A stretch of 64,000 nt of DNA from Pectobacterium carotovorum (GTDB taxonomy: Bacteria; Pseudomonadota; Gammaproteobacteria; Enterobacterales; Enterobacteriaceae), in contig NZ_FQWI01000003.1 in the NCBI RefSeq assembly GCF_900129615.1, positions 124,001-188,000 on the forward strand, in the 5' to 3' direction. Below the pieces are notes generated by a model. It saw only the letters and a list, made by a program, of their open reading frames with translations. It searched no databases and was not told the DNA's origin. Of this stretch, positions 6,549-14,426 are shown piece after piece (positions within the stretch are counted from its first letter, which is position 1; each line of letters opens with the position of its first letter). The position numbers and the translations under genes are program-made.

Positions 6549-7229
6549 TTACATGGGCGCATACCTTGGGGTACTGGCATGAGTCGACGTCATGAGGCGA
6601 TCTTGTGGGGATAAAGAGGTGTCTGCTTTGCAGCCATGCGCCGGAAAATACATTTCCCGGCACAAAACGGCGTGAGCCAGTTCATGCGGGCTGGACGCCC
6701 TTATTGCCTGTCGCATGGGGGTAATGTCGCGGCTGGACGCCACGCCAAAACCCCCAACGTCAACAGCGGCACACCGTCGCACGCTACGCGCGACTACCCC
6801 CTTTGAGACGCCGTTTTTAGCCCACTTTTTCTTTTGCCCGTTCCGGTCAGCGAAAAAATGGGAAAACGCCTTCAAAGTGGGTAGTCGCGCCTCGCTACCG
6901 GCTTTTAGCCGGAGACTTAGCCACGACGGTGTGCGGGGCTGAAGCCCCCCAAATAAACCGACGCGTGGGCGCGTCTTTTTGCTCGCTGGGGCGGCAAAAT
7001 TTATTCGGCTCCCCCCGGCCTGCTCGGTTTCCCCTGGGAGAAACGCTCGCGGGTGGGTTCGGGCGACGCAAATTAGCAATTTCTGTGAAATTGAATTTAC
7101 TCGCCTCACGCCACGGTTGAATACCTGCGAGGCGCAGGCCTTCAACCGCCCAAATCCGTCGCGTTCTGCGTCGTGGTTGAATGGCCTATTGAGCGCGGTC
7201 AGCGTTGCGAAAATAAAACGTGTTGGCAT
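6549..7229 (-). CDS. Possible Ash/Icd-like island protein (uncertain)
   Basis: A 226-codon frame with an excellent ribosome site (GGGGAG, 5 bases before the ATG). Its start, MPTRFIFATLTALNRPFNHD, and the patch HGCKADTS resemble proteins called Ash or Icd-like in P4-type elements, which sit over or next to antisense immunity RNA regions. The middle is low-complexity, basic and overlaps strong inverted repeats (6788-6890, 6960-6975), so the sequence may be constrained as RNA or DNA structure rather than protein. I would not assign a function. Confidence 0.35.
   Translation of the reverse strand: MPTRFIFATLTALNRPFNHDAERDGFGRLKACASQVFNRGVRRVNSISQKLLICVARTHPRAFLPGETEQAGGSRINFAAPASKKTRPRVGLFGGLQPRTPSWLSLRLKAGSEARLPTLKAFSHFFADRNGQKKKWAKNGVSKGVVARSVRRCAAVDVGGFGVASSRDITPMRQAIRASSPHELAHAVLCREMYFPAHGCKADTSLSPQDRLMTSTHASTPRYAPM
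6788..6890. repeat. Long imperfect inverted repeat in the island
   Basis: GCGCGACTACCCCCTTTGA (6788-6806) is the inverted copy of 6872-6890 with one mismatch in 19. The interior also pairs partly (GACGCCGTTTTTAGCCCA against the complement of 6848-6870). Further hairpins follow: CCGGC-TTTTA-GCCGG (6899-6913) and GGGGCT-GA-AGCCCC (6935-6948). Such stacked stems suggest a structured RNA or a DNA-processing site such as oriT near the relaxase gene. Confidence 0.5.
6960..6980 (+). terminator. Intrinsic terminator-like hairpin with T-run
   Basis: GACGCG-TGGG-CGCGTC is a perfect 6-bp GC-rich stem followed by TTTTT on the plus strand. It would end a plus-strand transcript, for which no gene is evident, supporting an untranslated RNA in this region. 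Confidence 0.5.
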
Positions 7230-7342
7230 GTTTTCTCCCCACTGGAATCAGCCAGTAGGGAAGGCTATCGGGAAAGGGCGGCGTTGCCTGCAAACAACTC
7301 AATATCGGATGGGAAGAGTTATTGTTATTCAGCGTCGGACGC

Positions 7343-7372
7343 AAAAAAGCTCTAACCTAACGGCAGAGCTTT
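7343..7372 (-). terminator. Intrinsic terminator of the gene at 7398-7739
   Basis: On the minus strand AAAGCTCT-N11-AGAGCTTT is followed by a T-run (complement of the six A at 7343-7348). It lies 26 bases beyond the stop codon. Confidence 0.65.
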
Positions 7373-7397
7373 AATCAGGCTGGTGATGTTCAGATGG

Positions 7398-7739
7398 TTA
7401 TCTGGCGGTGAGTGAATGTGCGCGTTTGTGCATATCGCTAAGGGCAGGGATGAGTAAACTGATTGCGGTTAGCCCGTGTCCCAACTGGCACAAGCTTTCT
7501 GGCGTCGATTCGCACACGTCATTATCGGCAAAGGTAATCAGTGCATCGCCAATGAAATTCAGGCAATGGCAAAGTCCTGCCTGTGTTTCGGCGCAATATT
7601 CTGTGACCAGTGAGAGTTCGTCATTGTCCATGTGTGAAAAGTCCAGACGAGCCAGCGCGGCACTCATGGCGGAGTAACGGTTCTCATAATCCGGCAGTGA
7701 TTGATAAGACGCGCCCGTGTTACTATCGGTGTCAGCCAT
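7398..7739 (-). CDS. Hypothetical island protein
   Basis: A 113-residue acidic protein (MADTDSNTGASYQSLPDYEN and on) with predicted helices, a CHCLNFIGDALITF stretch and no membrane segment. I chose the ATG at 7739, preceded by AGGA; an upstream in-frame ATG at 7754 is possible. It is divergent from the ribbon-helix-helix gene at 7880 and has its own terminator. I do not recognise a family with known function; proteins like this occur next to P4-type integrases. Confidence 0.6.
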   Translation of the reverse strand: MADTDSNTGASYQSLPDYENRYSAMSAALARLDFSHMDNDELSLVTEYCAETQAGLCHCLNFIGDALITFADNDVCESTPESLCQLGHGLTAISLLIPALSDMHKRAHSLTAR

Positions 7740-7767
7740 AGCATTAGTCCTCATAATGTTGTGGTCA

Positions 7768-7803
7768 GAAGCCCGGTTAGTGTTCCTAGCACTGCCGGGC
7801 TTC
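7768..7803. repeat. Hairpin in the divergent promoter region
   Basis: GAAGCCCGG (7768-7776) pairs perfectly with CCGGGCTTC (7795-7803); inside, AGTG pairs with CACT. It sits between the divergent genes and could be a 5' UTR structure or protein-binding site. There is no T-run. Confidence 0.45.
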
Positions 7804-7838
7804 GCTCTTTACTGTTGCAAAACACCATGTAATTGCGG

Positions 7839-7880
7839 TGTAATTACAACTATACCATGCTATGGAATTTGTAATTACAA
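7839..7880. promoter_or_regulatory. Paired GTAATTAC operators before the ribbon-helix-helix gene
   Basis: TGTAATTACA (7839-7848) and TTGTAATTACAA (7869-7880) are perfect palindromes about three helical turns apart. A half site, TGTAATTG, lies at 7829-7836. The second overlaps the ATG at 7880. Tandem sites over the start of a small DNA-binding protein gene point to autoregulation. Confidence 0.55.
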
Positions 7881-8050
7881 TGTCAAGTGAAAAAACAAAA
7901 ACAGACCAGTATCAAATTCGACTGTCCCACGAGTTTCGTGCGCAGTTAGAAGAACAAGCCCATAAGGATGGCGACAAGACATTGGCTACGTGGATAAAGC
8001 GTGTTCTGCGTAAGGAACTCCAGACGCGCGGTATTGAACCAAAAGGCTGA
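7880..8050 (+). CDS. Small ribbon-helix-helix (Arc/CopG-like) protein
   Basis: A 56-residue protein from ATG 7880 (62 residues from ATG 7862). The sequence TDQYQIRLSHEFRAQLEEQA, then TLATWIKRVLRKELQ gives a short strand followed by two helices, the ribbon-helix-helix pattern. Neither start has a clear ribosome site. Twin GTAATTAC palindromes lie upstream and may be its targets. It may regulate integrase or plasmid-like functions of the island. Confidence 0.65.
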   Translation: MSSEKTKTDQYQIRLSHEFRAQLEEQAHKDGDKTLATWIKRVLRKELQTRGIEPKG

Positions 8051-8131
8051 ACGGTGTTTGAATCAGTCGATGTAGCAAACCCTGACGTATAAGAAACATT
8101 TGGCAGAATGCTCGAATGGTTTTACGACAAC

Positions 8132-8174
8132 GCTCCTGACGGGTTTTCTATCATATAGAAAGCCCGTCAGGAGC
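8132..8174. terminator. 20-bp near-perfect hairpin between convergent genes
   Basis: GCTCCTGACGGG-TTTTCTAT-CAT-ATAGAAAG-CCCGTCAGGAGC folds into a 20-bp stem (one G-T pair) with a 3-base loop. It separates the plus-strand gene ending at 8050 and the integrase ending at 8191. A bidirectional transcription barrier is likely, although no T-run follows. Confidence 0.5.
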
Positions 8175-8190
8175 CAACAAGCGCAGCGCG

Positions 8191-9450
8191 TTAGCCAGCC
8201 GAATGACTCCGCGCATAGATATACGGTGCGACGTAGCCCTCACGGTTGACGTCCAGATAATCCGACCACCATTGCATCATTTCGATTCTGGCCTCCAGAT
8301 GCTCCGCCTTATGCACATACGCCGCCCGCACGCCGTTGCGCTCTTTGTGGCTCATCTGCCGCTCAATGGCATCCTTTGACCAGCGTCCGGACTCGTTCAG
8401 GGCGCTACAGGCCATGGTTCTGAAGCCGTGGCCGCACACCTCGGTTTTGGTGTCATAGCCAATCACGCGCAACGCCTTGTTGATGGTGTTCTCACTCATC
8501 GGCTTGTTCAGGGTATGTGCGCCGGGAAAAACGAAGACCGATTCGCCAGAAATCGCCTGAATCTGTTTCAGCAGGGCTACTGCCTGCCGTGACAGCGGCA
8601 CCAGATGTTCATCCTTCATCTTTGCGCCACGCTCTGAGAACCGCACGCCGTTTACCGCTTCGCGCTGGGCGGGCACGCTCCAGATATGCGCTTTGAGGTT
8701 GAATTCATCCCAGCGGGCAAAACGCAGCTCGCTGGAGCGCAGAAAAACATGCAGGCTTAATTCCAGCGCCAGACGGGTGAGCATCCGGCCTTTGTAGTTT
8801 TCCATTTTCTCCAGTAGTTCAGGCAAGCGTTTTAGTGGCAGGGCGGGGTGATGTTGGATCGCCACCGGGGTCACGACGCCATCCAAATCGTAAGCCGGGT
8901 TATATTTAATCACGCCCTGCTGCACTGCGTGGCGCATGATTTTGGTCAGGTGCTGGCGCACCCTTCCGGCAACGTCATGTACACCTTTATCGTCGATGGT
9001 TTTAACCAACTGCGCCAGATGCCGGGTCTCAATCAGAGCGATATCCATCGCGCCTATATCGGGGAAAACGTAGCGTTTCAGGCAGGTGAGGATCTTATCG
9101 GCGTGAACGTCCGACCAGAGCTTAAGGTTACTGGTGTGCCATGCCAGAGCGATGTACTGAAAGGTGCGGGATTCATCAACGGCGGGGTTGTTCGCCTTGC
9201 GAAGCTGAGAAGGGCTAATGCCGGACGCCAGCAGCTTACGCGCCGCATCGCGTTTTTCACGGGCTTCCGCCAGTGTAGTTTGCGGGTAGGGGCCAAAGGC
9301 CAGACGGTTTTCTTTACCGCCGAGGCGATAGCGGAAATACCATAGCTTAGCGCCGCTGGTGGATACCGTGAGGTACAGACCTTGCGAGTCAGTGAGCTTG
9401 TAAGATTTTGCGAGAGGTTTCGCGGATCGGACTTTGCTGTCAGTTAACAT
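8191..9450 (-). CDS. P4-type tyrosine recombinase (island integrase)
   Basis: A 419-residue integrase from ATG 9450, which aligns with the family start (MLTDSKVRSAKPLAKSYKLTD; DUF4102 arm-binding domain). The catalytic domain shows the first Arg in FLRSSELRFARW, the H-x-x-R box in CGHGFRTMACSALNESG, the late His/Lys in QMSHKERNGV, and the nucleophile Tyr in RAAYVHKAEHL. It inserts and excises the element at a tRNA gene; tRNA-Phe lies 160 bases away with its 3' end facing the integrase. An upstream in-frame ATG at 9471 is possible but has no ribosome site. Confidence 0.93.
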   Translation of the reverse strand: MLTDSKVRSAKPLAKSYKLTDSQGLYLTVSTSGAKLWYFRYRLGGKENRLAFGPYPQTTLAEAREKRDAARKLLASGISPSQLRKANNPAVDESRTFQYIALAWHTSNLKLWSDVHADKILTCLKRYVFPDIGAMDIALIETRHLAQLVKTIDDKGVHDVAGRVRQHLTKIMRHAVQQGVIKYNPAYDLDGVVTPVAIQHHPALPLKRLPELLEKMENYKGRMLTRLALELSLHVFLRSSELRFARWDEFNLKAHIWSVPAQREAVNGVRFSERGAKMKDEHLVPLSRQAVALLKQIQAISGESVFVFPGAHTLNKPMSENTINKALRVIGYDTKTEVCGHGFRTMACSALNESGRWSKDAIERQMSHKERNGVRAAYVHKAEHLEARIEMMQWWSDYLDVNREGYVAPYIYARSHSAG

Positions 9451-9611
9451 ATGAGGGTCACTCCCGTTCATCGAACTGAATGACCCGCAATCTGACCCAC
9501 AAATTCCCCGATACGAAGGGATAAATCAAAACGCATCGGAAAAGATTTTTACGCCAACTTATTGAATCACAACAACATAGGGATTGATAAGGAAGCATAA
9601 AAAAGGAAAGG

Positions 9612-9687
9612 TGGTGCCCGGACTCGGAATCGAACCAAGGACACGAGGATTTTCAATCCTCTGCTCTACCGACTGAGCTATCCGGGC
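9612..9687 (-). tRNA. pheV: tRNA-Phe (GAA)
   Basis: On the minus strand the gene starts GCCCGGATAGCTCAGTCGG, has anticodon loop TTGAAAA (anticodon GAA), T-arm with GGTTCGATTCC, and ends TCCGGGCACCA, so CCA is encoded. All four stems pair. It is the likely attachment site of the integrase element: the 3' end lies next to the integrase. Its position beside speC matches E. coli pheV. Confidence 0.97.
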
Positions 9688-10363
9688 AACGGGGCGCATT
9701 AAACCGTATTGGCCGCATGGCGTCAATGGGTTTCTGTCACAAAGCGGAGCGCCTGCGCTATTTTCAGGCAATTGTATTATTTGCTAGCCAATTTCTGGCG
9801 ATCCTTTCAGCATGCTTAGCGCGGTAATGTTTCTTCCCGATACGCGTGGCATGTTTCGTTGCACTTTTACCGCCTTGAGGGCGGGCTGGATTGTTGAATT
9901 TGATGAAGAATAATGCCACTATTGCGCGGTTTTTAACGTCTCGTTCACCTGAACGCCCCTTTAAGCGTAGTTAGCGTATAGCTAAAAGAGGATCGCCGAT
10001 ATGTCAGATTCATTGCTCATGGTGCAGCACGCTCGCGCCAGCTCGTTGATGACGTCACTGCGTGTATCTTCTTATCACCCCTGCGCGGTTTACTTTTCTC
10101 CCCGTCGATTATCCCCCTTCACCATGCGGTGAGGCGTTCGTTCGCTCACTGTTAGGCATGAGTAAAAATAGAGTATGGCTCTGCTTTTACTGATGTCTAT
10201 CGGATGGTGCTGGCTCCAGTTTTTCCATTCTTAGCCTACAGTTTACCTGTAGGGATCATACGCTTGTCGTTATTGATTGGCATTGTGATTGGTCGGGATT
10301 GTTATCCCTGAACGGTGTCTTTTAGGCACGTACACTTACCCTTAACCGTTTGGGTTTGGTTAC
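9688..10363 (+). promoter_or_regulatory. Long leader/intergenic region upstream of speC
   Basis: 676 bases without a conventional gene. It contains a 43-codon upstream frame with its own ribosome site (see 10001-10132) and a hairpin CTACAG-TTTAC-CTGTAG at about 10236-10252. Ornithine decarboxylase genes in enterobacteria are known to have long regulated leaders. I see no riboswitch I can name. Confidence 0.4.
10001..10132 (+). CDS. Possible leader peptide upstream of speC
   Basis: A 43-codon frame (MSDSLLMVQHARASSLMTSL and on to PFTMR) preceded by AGAGGA at 8 bases. It ends 231 bases before speC. The speF gene of E. coli is controlled by the ornithine-sensing leader peptide SpeFL; this frame does not share its HIRR...NSFDFHFFN motif, so any similar role is speculative. 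It is rich in Ser, Arg and Leu. Confidence 0.25.
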   Translation: MSDSLLMVQHARASSLMTSLRVSSYHPCAVYFSPRRLSPFTMR

Positions 10364-12517
10364 ATGAAACAGTTAAAAATTGCGGCGAATGCAGCGGTTG
10401 CCACCCGTTTAATCACAACGCGCGAGATTGTCGCGTTGAGTCAGACCGACTTCACTGATGTGGCGGCGGTCGTGGTTTCTATTGAGGAAGCCCGTAGCGG
10501 CATTCTGTCGATATTGCAGCACACCGGTTTTAGCATTCCGGCGTTTGTCGAAGAGCCTGATGAAGATAAAGAGTTAGATGTTCTGCCTGCGGGCAGCGAA
10601 TGGCTGATTCTCGATGACGAAGGCGAGCACGCGAACGTGCTGGAACGTGCAGCGAAAGCCTATCAGGATGCGCTACTGCCGCCGTTTTTCGATACGCTGA
10701 CCAAGTACGTCAACATGAAAAACACGACGTTTGCTTGCCCGGGGCATCAGGGCGGTCAGTTCTTCCGCAAGCACCCTGCGGGTCGTCAGTTTTTTGAGTT
10801 TTACGGCGAGAACGTGTTTCGTTCGGACATCTGTAACGCGGACGTCAAACTGGGCGATTTGCTGATCCACGAAGGCGCGGCGAAGAAGGCGCAGAAGCAC
10901 GCTGCGCGCGTGTTTAACGCTGATAAAACCTATTTCGTGTTGAACGGCACCTCCTCAGCGAACAAAGTGGTGACAAACGCGCTGCTGGCGCGTGGCGATC
11001 TGGTGCTGTTTGACCGTAACAACCATAAATCCAACCATCACGGTGCGCTGATTCAGGCGGGCGCGACGCCAGTCTATCTGGAAACCGTGCGCAATCCGTT
11101 CGGCTTTATCGGCGGCGTGGATGCGCACTGTTTTGATGAAGCCTACCTGCGCAAGCTGATTGCGGAAGTCGCGCCGGAACGCGCCAACGAGGCACGCCCG
11201 TTCCGTCTGGCCGTCATCCAGCTCGGCACCTATGACGGCACGATTTATAACGCGCGTCAGGTGGTCGATAGTATCGGGCACCTGTGTGATTACATTCTGT
11301 TTGACTCCGCCTGGGTCGGTTACGAGCAATTTATCCCGATGATGGAGCAGTGCTCGCCGCTGTTGCTGGATCTGAATGAAAACGATCCTGGCATTTTTGT
11401 GACTCAGTCGGTGCATAAGCAGCAGGCTGGCTTCTCCCAGACCTCGCAGATCCACAAAAAAGATACGCACATCAAAGGCCAGCGTCGTTTCTGCAACCAT
11501 AAGCAGCTGAATAACGCCTTTATGTTGCACGCCTCGACCAGCCCGTTTTACCCGCTGTTCGCCGCGCTAGACGTCAATGCCAAAATGCACGAAGGAGCAA
11601 GTGGGCGTCGTATGTGGATGGACTGCGTGAAGCTGGGCATTGAAGCCCGCAAGCAGCTGTTGACTCGCTGTTCGCTCATTAAACCGTTTGTGCCTGTGAC
11701 GGTGGGCGGGGCGCTCTGGCAGGATCATGATACGGAGACGATCGCGCAGGACGTACGTTTCTTCAACTTCGAGCCGGGCGAGAAATGGCACGCGTTTGTA
11801 GGGTATGCGGAGGATCAATACTTTATCGATCCTTGCAAGTTACTGCTGACTACGCCGGGAATTGATGCGATTAGCGGTGATTATACCGAATTTGGTATTC
11901 CGGCGACGATCCTCGCCAACTACCTGCGCGAGCATGGCATCATCCCGGAAAAATGCGACATGAACTCGATCCTTTTCCTGCTAACGCCAGCGGAAGACGC
12001 AGCAAAAATGCAGGAACTGGTGAATGCGCTGGTGCATTTCGAAACGCTGATCGCCCGCGATGCGCCGCTGAGCGAAGTGCTGCCCAGCCTGTATCAGAAA
12101 TACAAAGAGCGTTATCGTGGTTACCGACTGCGTCGGTTGTGTCAGGAAATGCATGATTTTTACGCTCAGCACAACGTGAAAGATCTGCAAAAAGCGATGT
12201 TCCGCAAAACCGAGTTCCCGTCAGTGGTGATGCTGCCACAAGATGCTAATAGAGAATTTGTGCGCGGAAATATCGAACTGATTCCTATCGACGAAGCGGA
12301 AGGGCGTATCGCGGCAGAAGGTGCGTTGCCGTATCCGCCCGGTGTGCTGTGTGTCGTGCCGGGTGAAACCTGGGGCGGGGCGGTACAGCGCTATTTTCTG
12401 GCGCTGGAAGCGGGAATTAACCTGCTGCCCGGCTTCTCCCCGGAACTGCAGGGTGTCTATAGCGTCGCGGAAGAAGATGGCAGTAAGCGTCTGTACGGTT
12501 ACGTGGTAGAACAGTAA
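10364..12517 (+). CDS. speC: Ornithine decarboxylase
   Basis: A 717-residue PLP-dependent fold-type I decarboxylase that converts ornithine to putrescine and CO2 in the cytoplasm. It has the N-terminal receiver-like wing domain (1-105), the large PLP domain with the cofactor lysine at about residue 352 in SVHKQQAGFSQTSQ, and the C-terminal domain. Length and position next to pheV and upstream of mltC match E. coli speC; the inducible paralogue speF is nearly the same size, so the name rests on synteny. It is followed directly by a strong terminator. Confidence 0.93.
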   Translation: MKQLKIAANAAVATRLITTREIVALSQTDFTDVAAVVVSIEEARSGILSILQHTGFSIPAFVEEPDEDKELDVLPAGSEWLILDDEGEHANVLERAAKAYQDALLPPFFDTLTKYVNMKNTTFACPGHQGGQFFRKHPAGRQFFEFYGENVFRSDICNADVKLGDLLIHEGAAKKAQKHAARVFNADKTYFVLNGTSSANKVVTNALLARGDLVLFDRNNHKSNHHGALIQAGATPVYLETVRNPFGFIGGVDAHCFDEAYLRKLIAEVAPERANEARPFRLAVIQLGTYDGTIYNARQVVDSIGHLCDYILFDSAWVGYEQFIPMMEQCSPLLLDLNENDPGIFVTQSVHKQQAGFSQTSQIHKKDTHIKGQRRFCNHKQLNNAFMLHASTSPFYPLFAALDVNAKMHEGASGRRMWMDCVKLGIEARKQLLTRCSLIKPFVPVTVGGALWQDHDTETIAQDVRFFNFEPGEKWHAFVGYAEDQYFIDPCKLLLTTPGIDAISGDYTEFGIPATILANYLREHGIIPEKCDMNSILFLLTPAEDAAKMQELVNALVHFETLIARDAPLSEVLPSLYQKYKERYRGYRLRRLCQEMHDFYAQHNVKDLQKAMFRKTEFPSVVMLPQDANREFVRGNIELIPIDEAEGRIAAEGALPYPPGVLCVVPGETWGGAVQRYFLALEAGINLLPGFSPELQGVYSVAEEDGSKRLYGYVVEQ

Positions 12518-12540
12518 TTACGGATGTAGGTAGGCTAAGA

Positions 12541-12572
12541 AACGCAGGCTCGGAAGCGAGCCTGCGTTTTTT
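12541..12572 (+). terminator. Intrinsic terminator of speC
   Basis: AACGCAGGCTCG-GAAG-CGAGCCTGCGTT is a 12-bp perfect stem with a 4-base loop and a T-run. It probably also serves the convergent ansP gene. Confidence 0.9.
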
Positions 12573-12593
12573 CTGCCCTAAGATGTTGGTCTC

Positions 12594-14045
12594 TTAACGC
12601 AAATCAGATTCCTGCTGATTGGCGAGTTTCACCGCTTCACGCTGCTTTTTCAGCCCGCGCCAGCCGATAATCAACATGATTGCCAGCACTGGAACCGTTG
12701 CAATCGTCCAGGTGCCGTTTGGGTAATCAAACGCCATCAATCCCAATACGCTCACCAGAAAAGCCAGCGTCAGCCATGATGTCACGGGCGCACCGGGCAT
12801 TCTGAACGCCACCGGTTTGGCTTTCCCTTGGCGAATCGCTTTACGCAGCTGCATCTGACACAGAATGATGAACGCCCAGGAGCAGATAATGCCGAGCGAG
12901 GCGATATTCAGGACGATCTCGAACACCTGCGATGGCACCACGTAGTTCAGCACCACGCCGATAATGTGGATGCCGACCGTGACCAAAATGCCGGTATAGG
13001 GCACAGACTGGCCGCTCATTTTTGACAGGAAAGCGGGCGCCGAACCGCCCAGCGACAGTGAGCGCAGAATGCGTCCCGTCGAGTACAGACCGGAGTTCAG
13101 GCTGGACAACGCGGCGGATAGCACCACGATATTCATGATCGTGCCGATATAAGGAACGCCCAGCTTGCTGAAGAAGGTCACGAACGGGCTTTGTCCGGCC
13201 TGATAGGCGTTCCACGGCAGTAGGCAGACCAACAGCGCAACCGAGCCGACGTAGAACAGGCCGATACGCCAGATGACGCTGTTGACCGCTTTCGGCAGCA
13301 CCTGCTCTGGGTTTTTACATTCACCTGCCGTCGTCCCGATGATCTCAATACCGGCAAAGGCAAATATCACTCCCTGAACCAGCACCAGCGCAGGCAGAAT
13401 GCCGTGTGGGAACAGGCCGCCGTTATCGGTAATCAGGTGCAGGCCGGGTGTGTTGCCGTCCAGCGGGCTGCCTGTGCCGAGATAGACTGTGCCGACCACC
13501 AGAAAAATGGCGATAGCCGCGACCTTAATCAGCGCAAACCAGAACTCCATTTCGGCAAACCACTTCACGCCGATCAAGTTCATCAGCGTGACGATGGACA
13601 GCGCACCCAGTGCAAATAGCCACTGCGGTACATCGGCAAACGTGCCCCAGTAGTGCATGTAGAGCGCGACGGCGGTGATGTCGACAATCCCGGTCATCGC
13701 CCAGTTGAGGAAGTACATCCAGCCTGCGACGTAGGAGGCTTTTTCACCCAGAAACTCACGCGAGTACGACACGAAGCTACCGCTGGTGGGGCGATGAACG
13801 ATCAGCTCGCCCAACGCGCGCAGAATGAAAAAAGAGAAGATGCCGCAAACCAGATAGACCAGCGCCAGCGCTGGTCCCGCCATTTGCAGACGAGCCCCCG
13901 CGCCAAGAAACAGTCCGGTGCCGATGGAACCGCCAATTGCGATCATCTGTACGTGGCGGTTGCCGAGACTTTGGTGATAGCCCTTTTCGTGGAGACGCTG
14001 CTGAGCAGCATGATGCTCGCTATTGGTTGAGGAATGTTGTGTCAT
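12594..14045 (-). CDS. ansP: L-asparagine permease
   Basis: A 483-residue amino acid permease of the APC superfamily with 12 expected membrane segments. It aligns along its length with E. coli AnsP, including VQMIAIGGSIGTGLFLGAGA at the first helix, RPTSGSFVSYSREFLGEKA, NWAMTGIVDITAVALYMHYW and the SLNSGLY.TGRILRS loop. It takes up asparagine with protons. It converges on speC and shares the terminator between them. Confidence 0.9.
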   Translation of the reverse strand: MTQHSSTNSEHHAAQQRLHEKGYHQSLGNRHVQMIAIGGSIGTGLFLGAGARLQMAGPALALVYLVCGIFSFFILRALGELIVHRPTSGSFVSYSREFLGEKASYVAGWMYFLNWAMTGIVDITAVALYMHYWGTFADVPQWLFALGALSIVTLMNLIGVKWFAEMEFWFALIKVAAIAIFLVVGTVYLGTGSPLDGNTPGLHLITDNGGLFPHGILPALVLVQGVIFAFAGIEIIGTTAGECKNPEQVLPKAVNSVIWRIGLFYVGSVALLVCLLPWNAYQAGQSPFVTFFSKLGVPYIGTIMNIVVLSAALSSLNSGLYSTGRILRSLSLGGSAPAFLSKMSGQSVPYTGILVTVGIHIIGVVLNYVVPSQVFEIVLNIASLGIICSWAFIILCQMQLRKAIRQGKAKPVAFRMPGAPVTSWLTLAFLVSVLGLMAFDYPNGTWTIATVPVLAIMLIIGWRGLKKQREAVKLANQQESDLR

Positions 14046-14164
14046 TTACTCGGTGTTTTCCTGTCTGTCACGCATCTCTTGGCGACGCGCTCGCTATTAT
14101 TATTTCTAATTCAAATGGTTATGTTTTCGCCTGTGACATTTTTATGTCGTACATCCCTGTACGC

Positions 14165-14219
14165 CACCCTTCGGGCCGTTGCTACGCAACGTTGAAAAAC
14201 GCTCCCGGCGTTTTTTTTA
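14165..14219 (+). repeat. Interspersed structured repeat ending in a terminator-like hairpin
   Basis: CACCCTTCGGGCCGTTGCTA then CGCAACGTTG, followed by AAAAACGC-TCCCG-GCGTTTTT (14195-14215) and more T. The same build (CCCTTCGGGCC, short stem, GTT.AAAAACG...CGTTTTT) recurs at 39151-39202, so this is a repeat family, not a one-off terminator. It lies upstream of ansP and downstream of the SDR gene; the rest of 14046-14426 holds nothing I can name. Confidence 0.6.
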
Positions 14220-14426
14220 TAGTGCGTTGAGTGCGGTTGGCCGCATGGCAGAAAACAACGGCAGCGATGCTACCTTTTCCTGTGTGCTGTGGCAAAAAAT
14301 GGATAGCAGGAAAGTGTGTCAGAGCGTGATGGCGTGGGGGATCGCGGTGCGTCAGGCGGGGGCAAGCTTCACCGCCCCGGTTATGTGATAAAGACCGGAG
14401 CGGGATGAGGCGCAAAAGGTAATGGG

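Noticed and set aside
9851..9913. 20-codon frame starting MFRCTFTALRAG between tRNA-Phe and speC
   Set aside because: No ribosome site and no conserved leader motif that I recognise; the frame at 10001 is better supported.
10955..11530. 191-codon minus-strand frame inside speC
   Set aside because: It is antisense to a highly conserved enzyme, has no ribosome site and no recognisable domain; typical shadow of GC-rich third positions.
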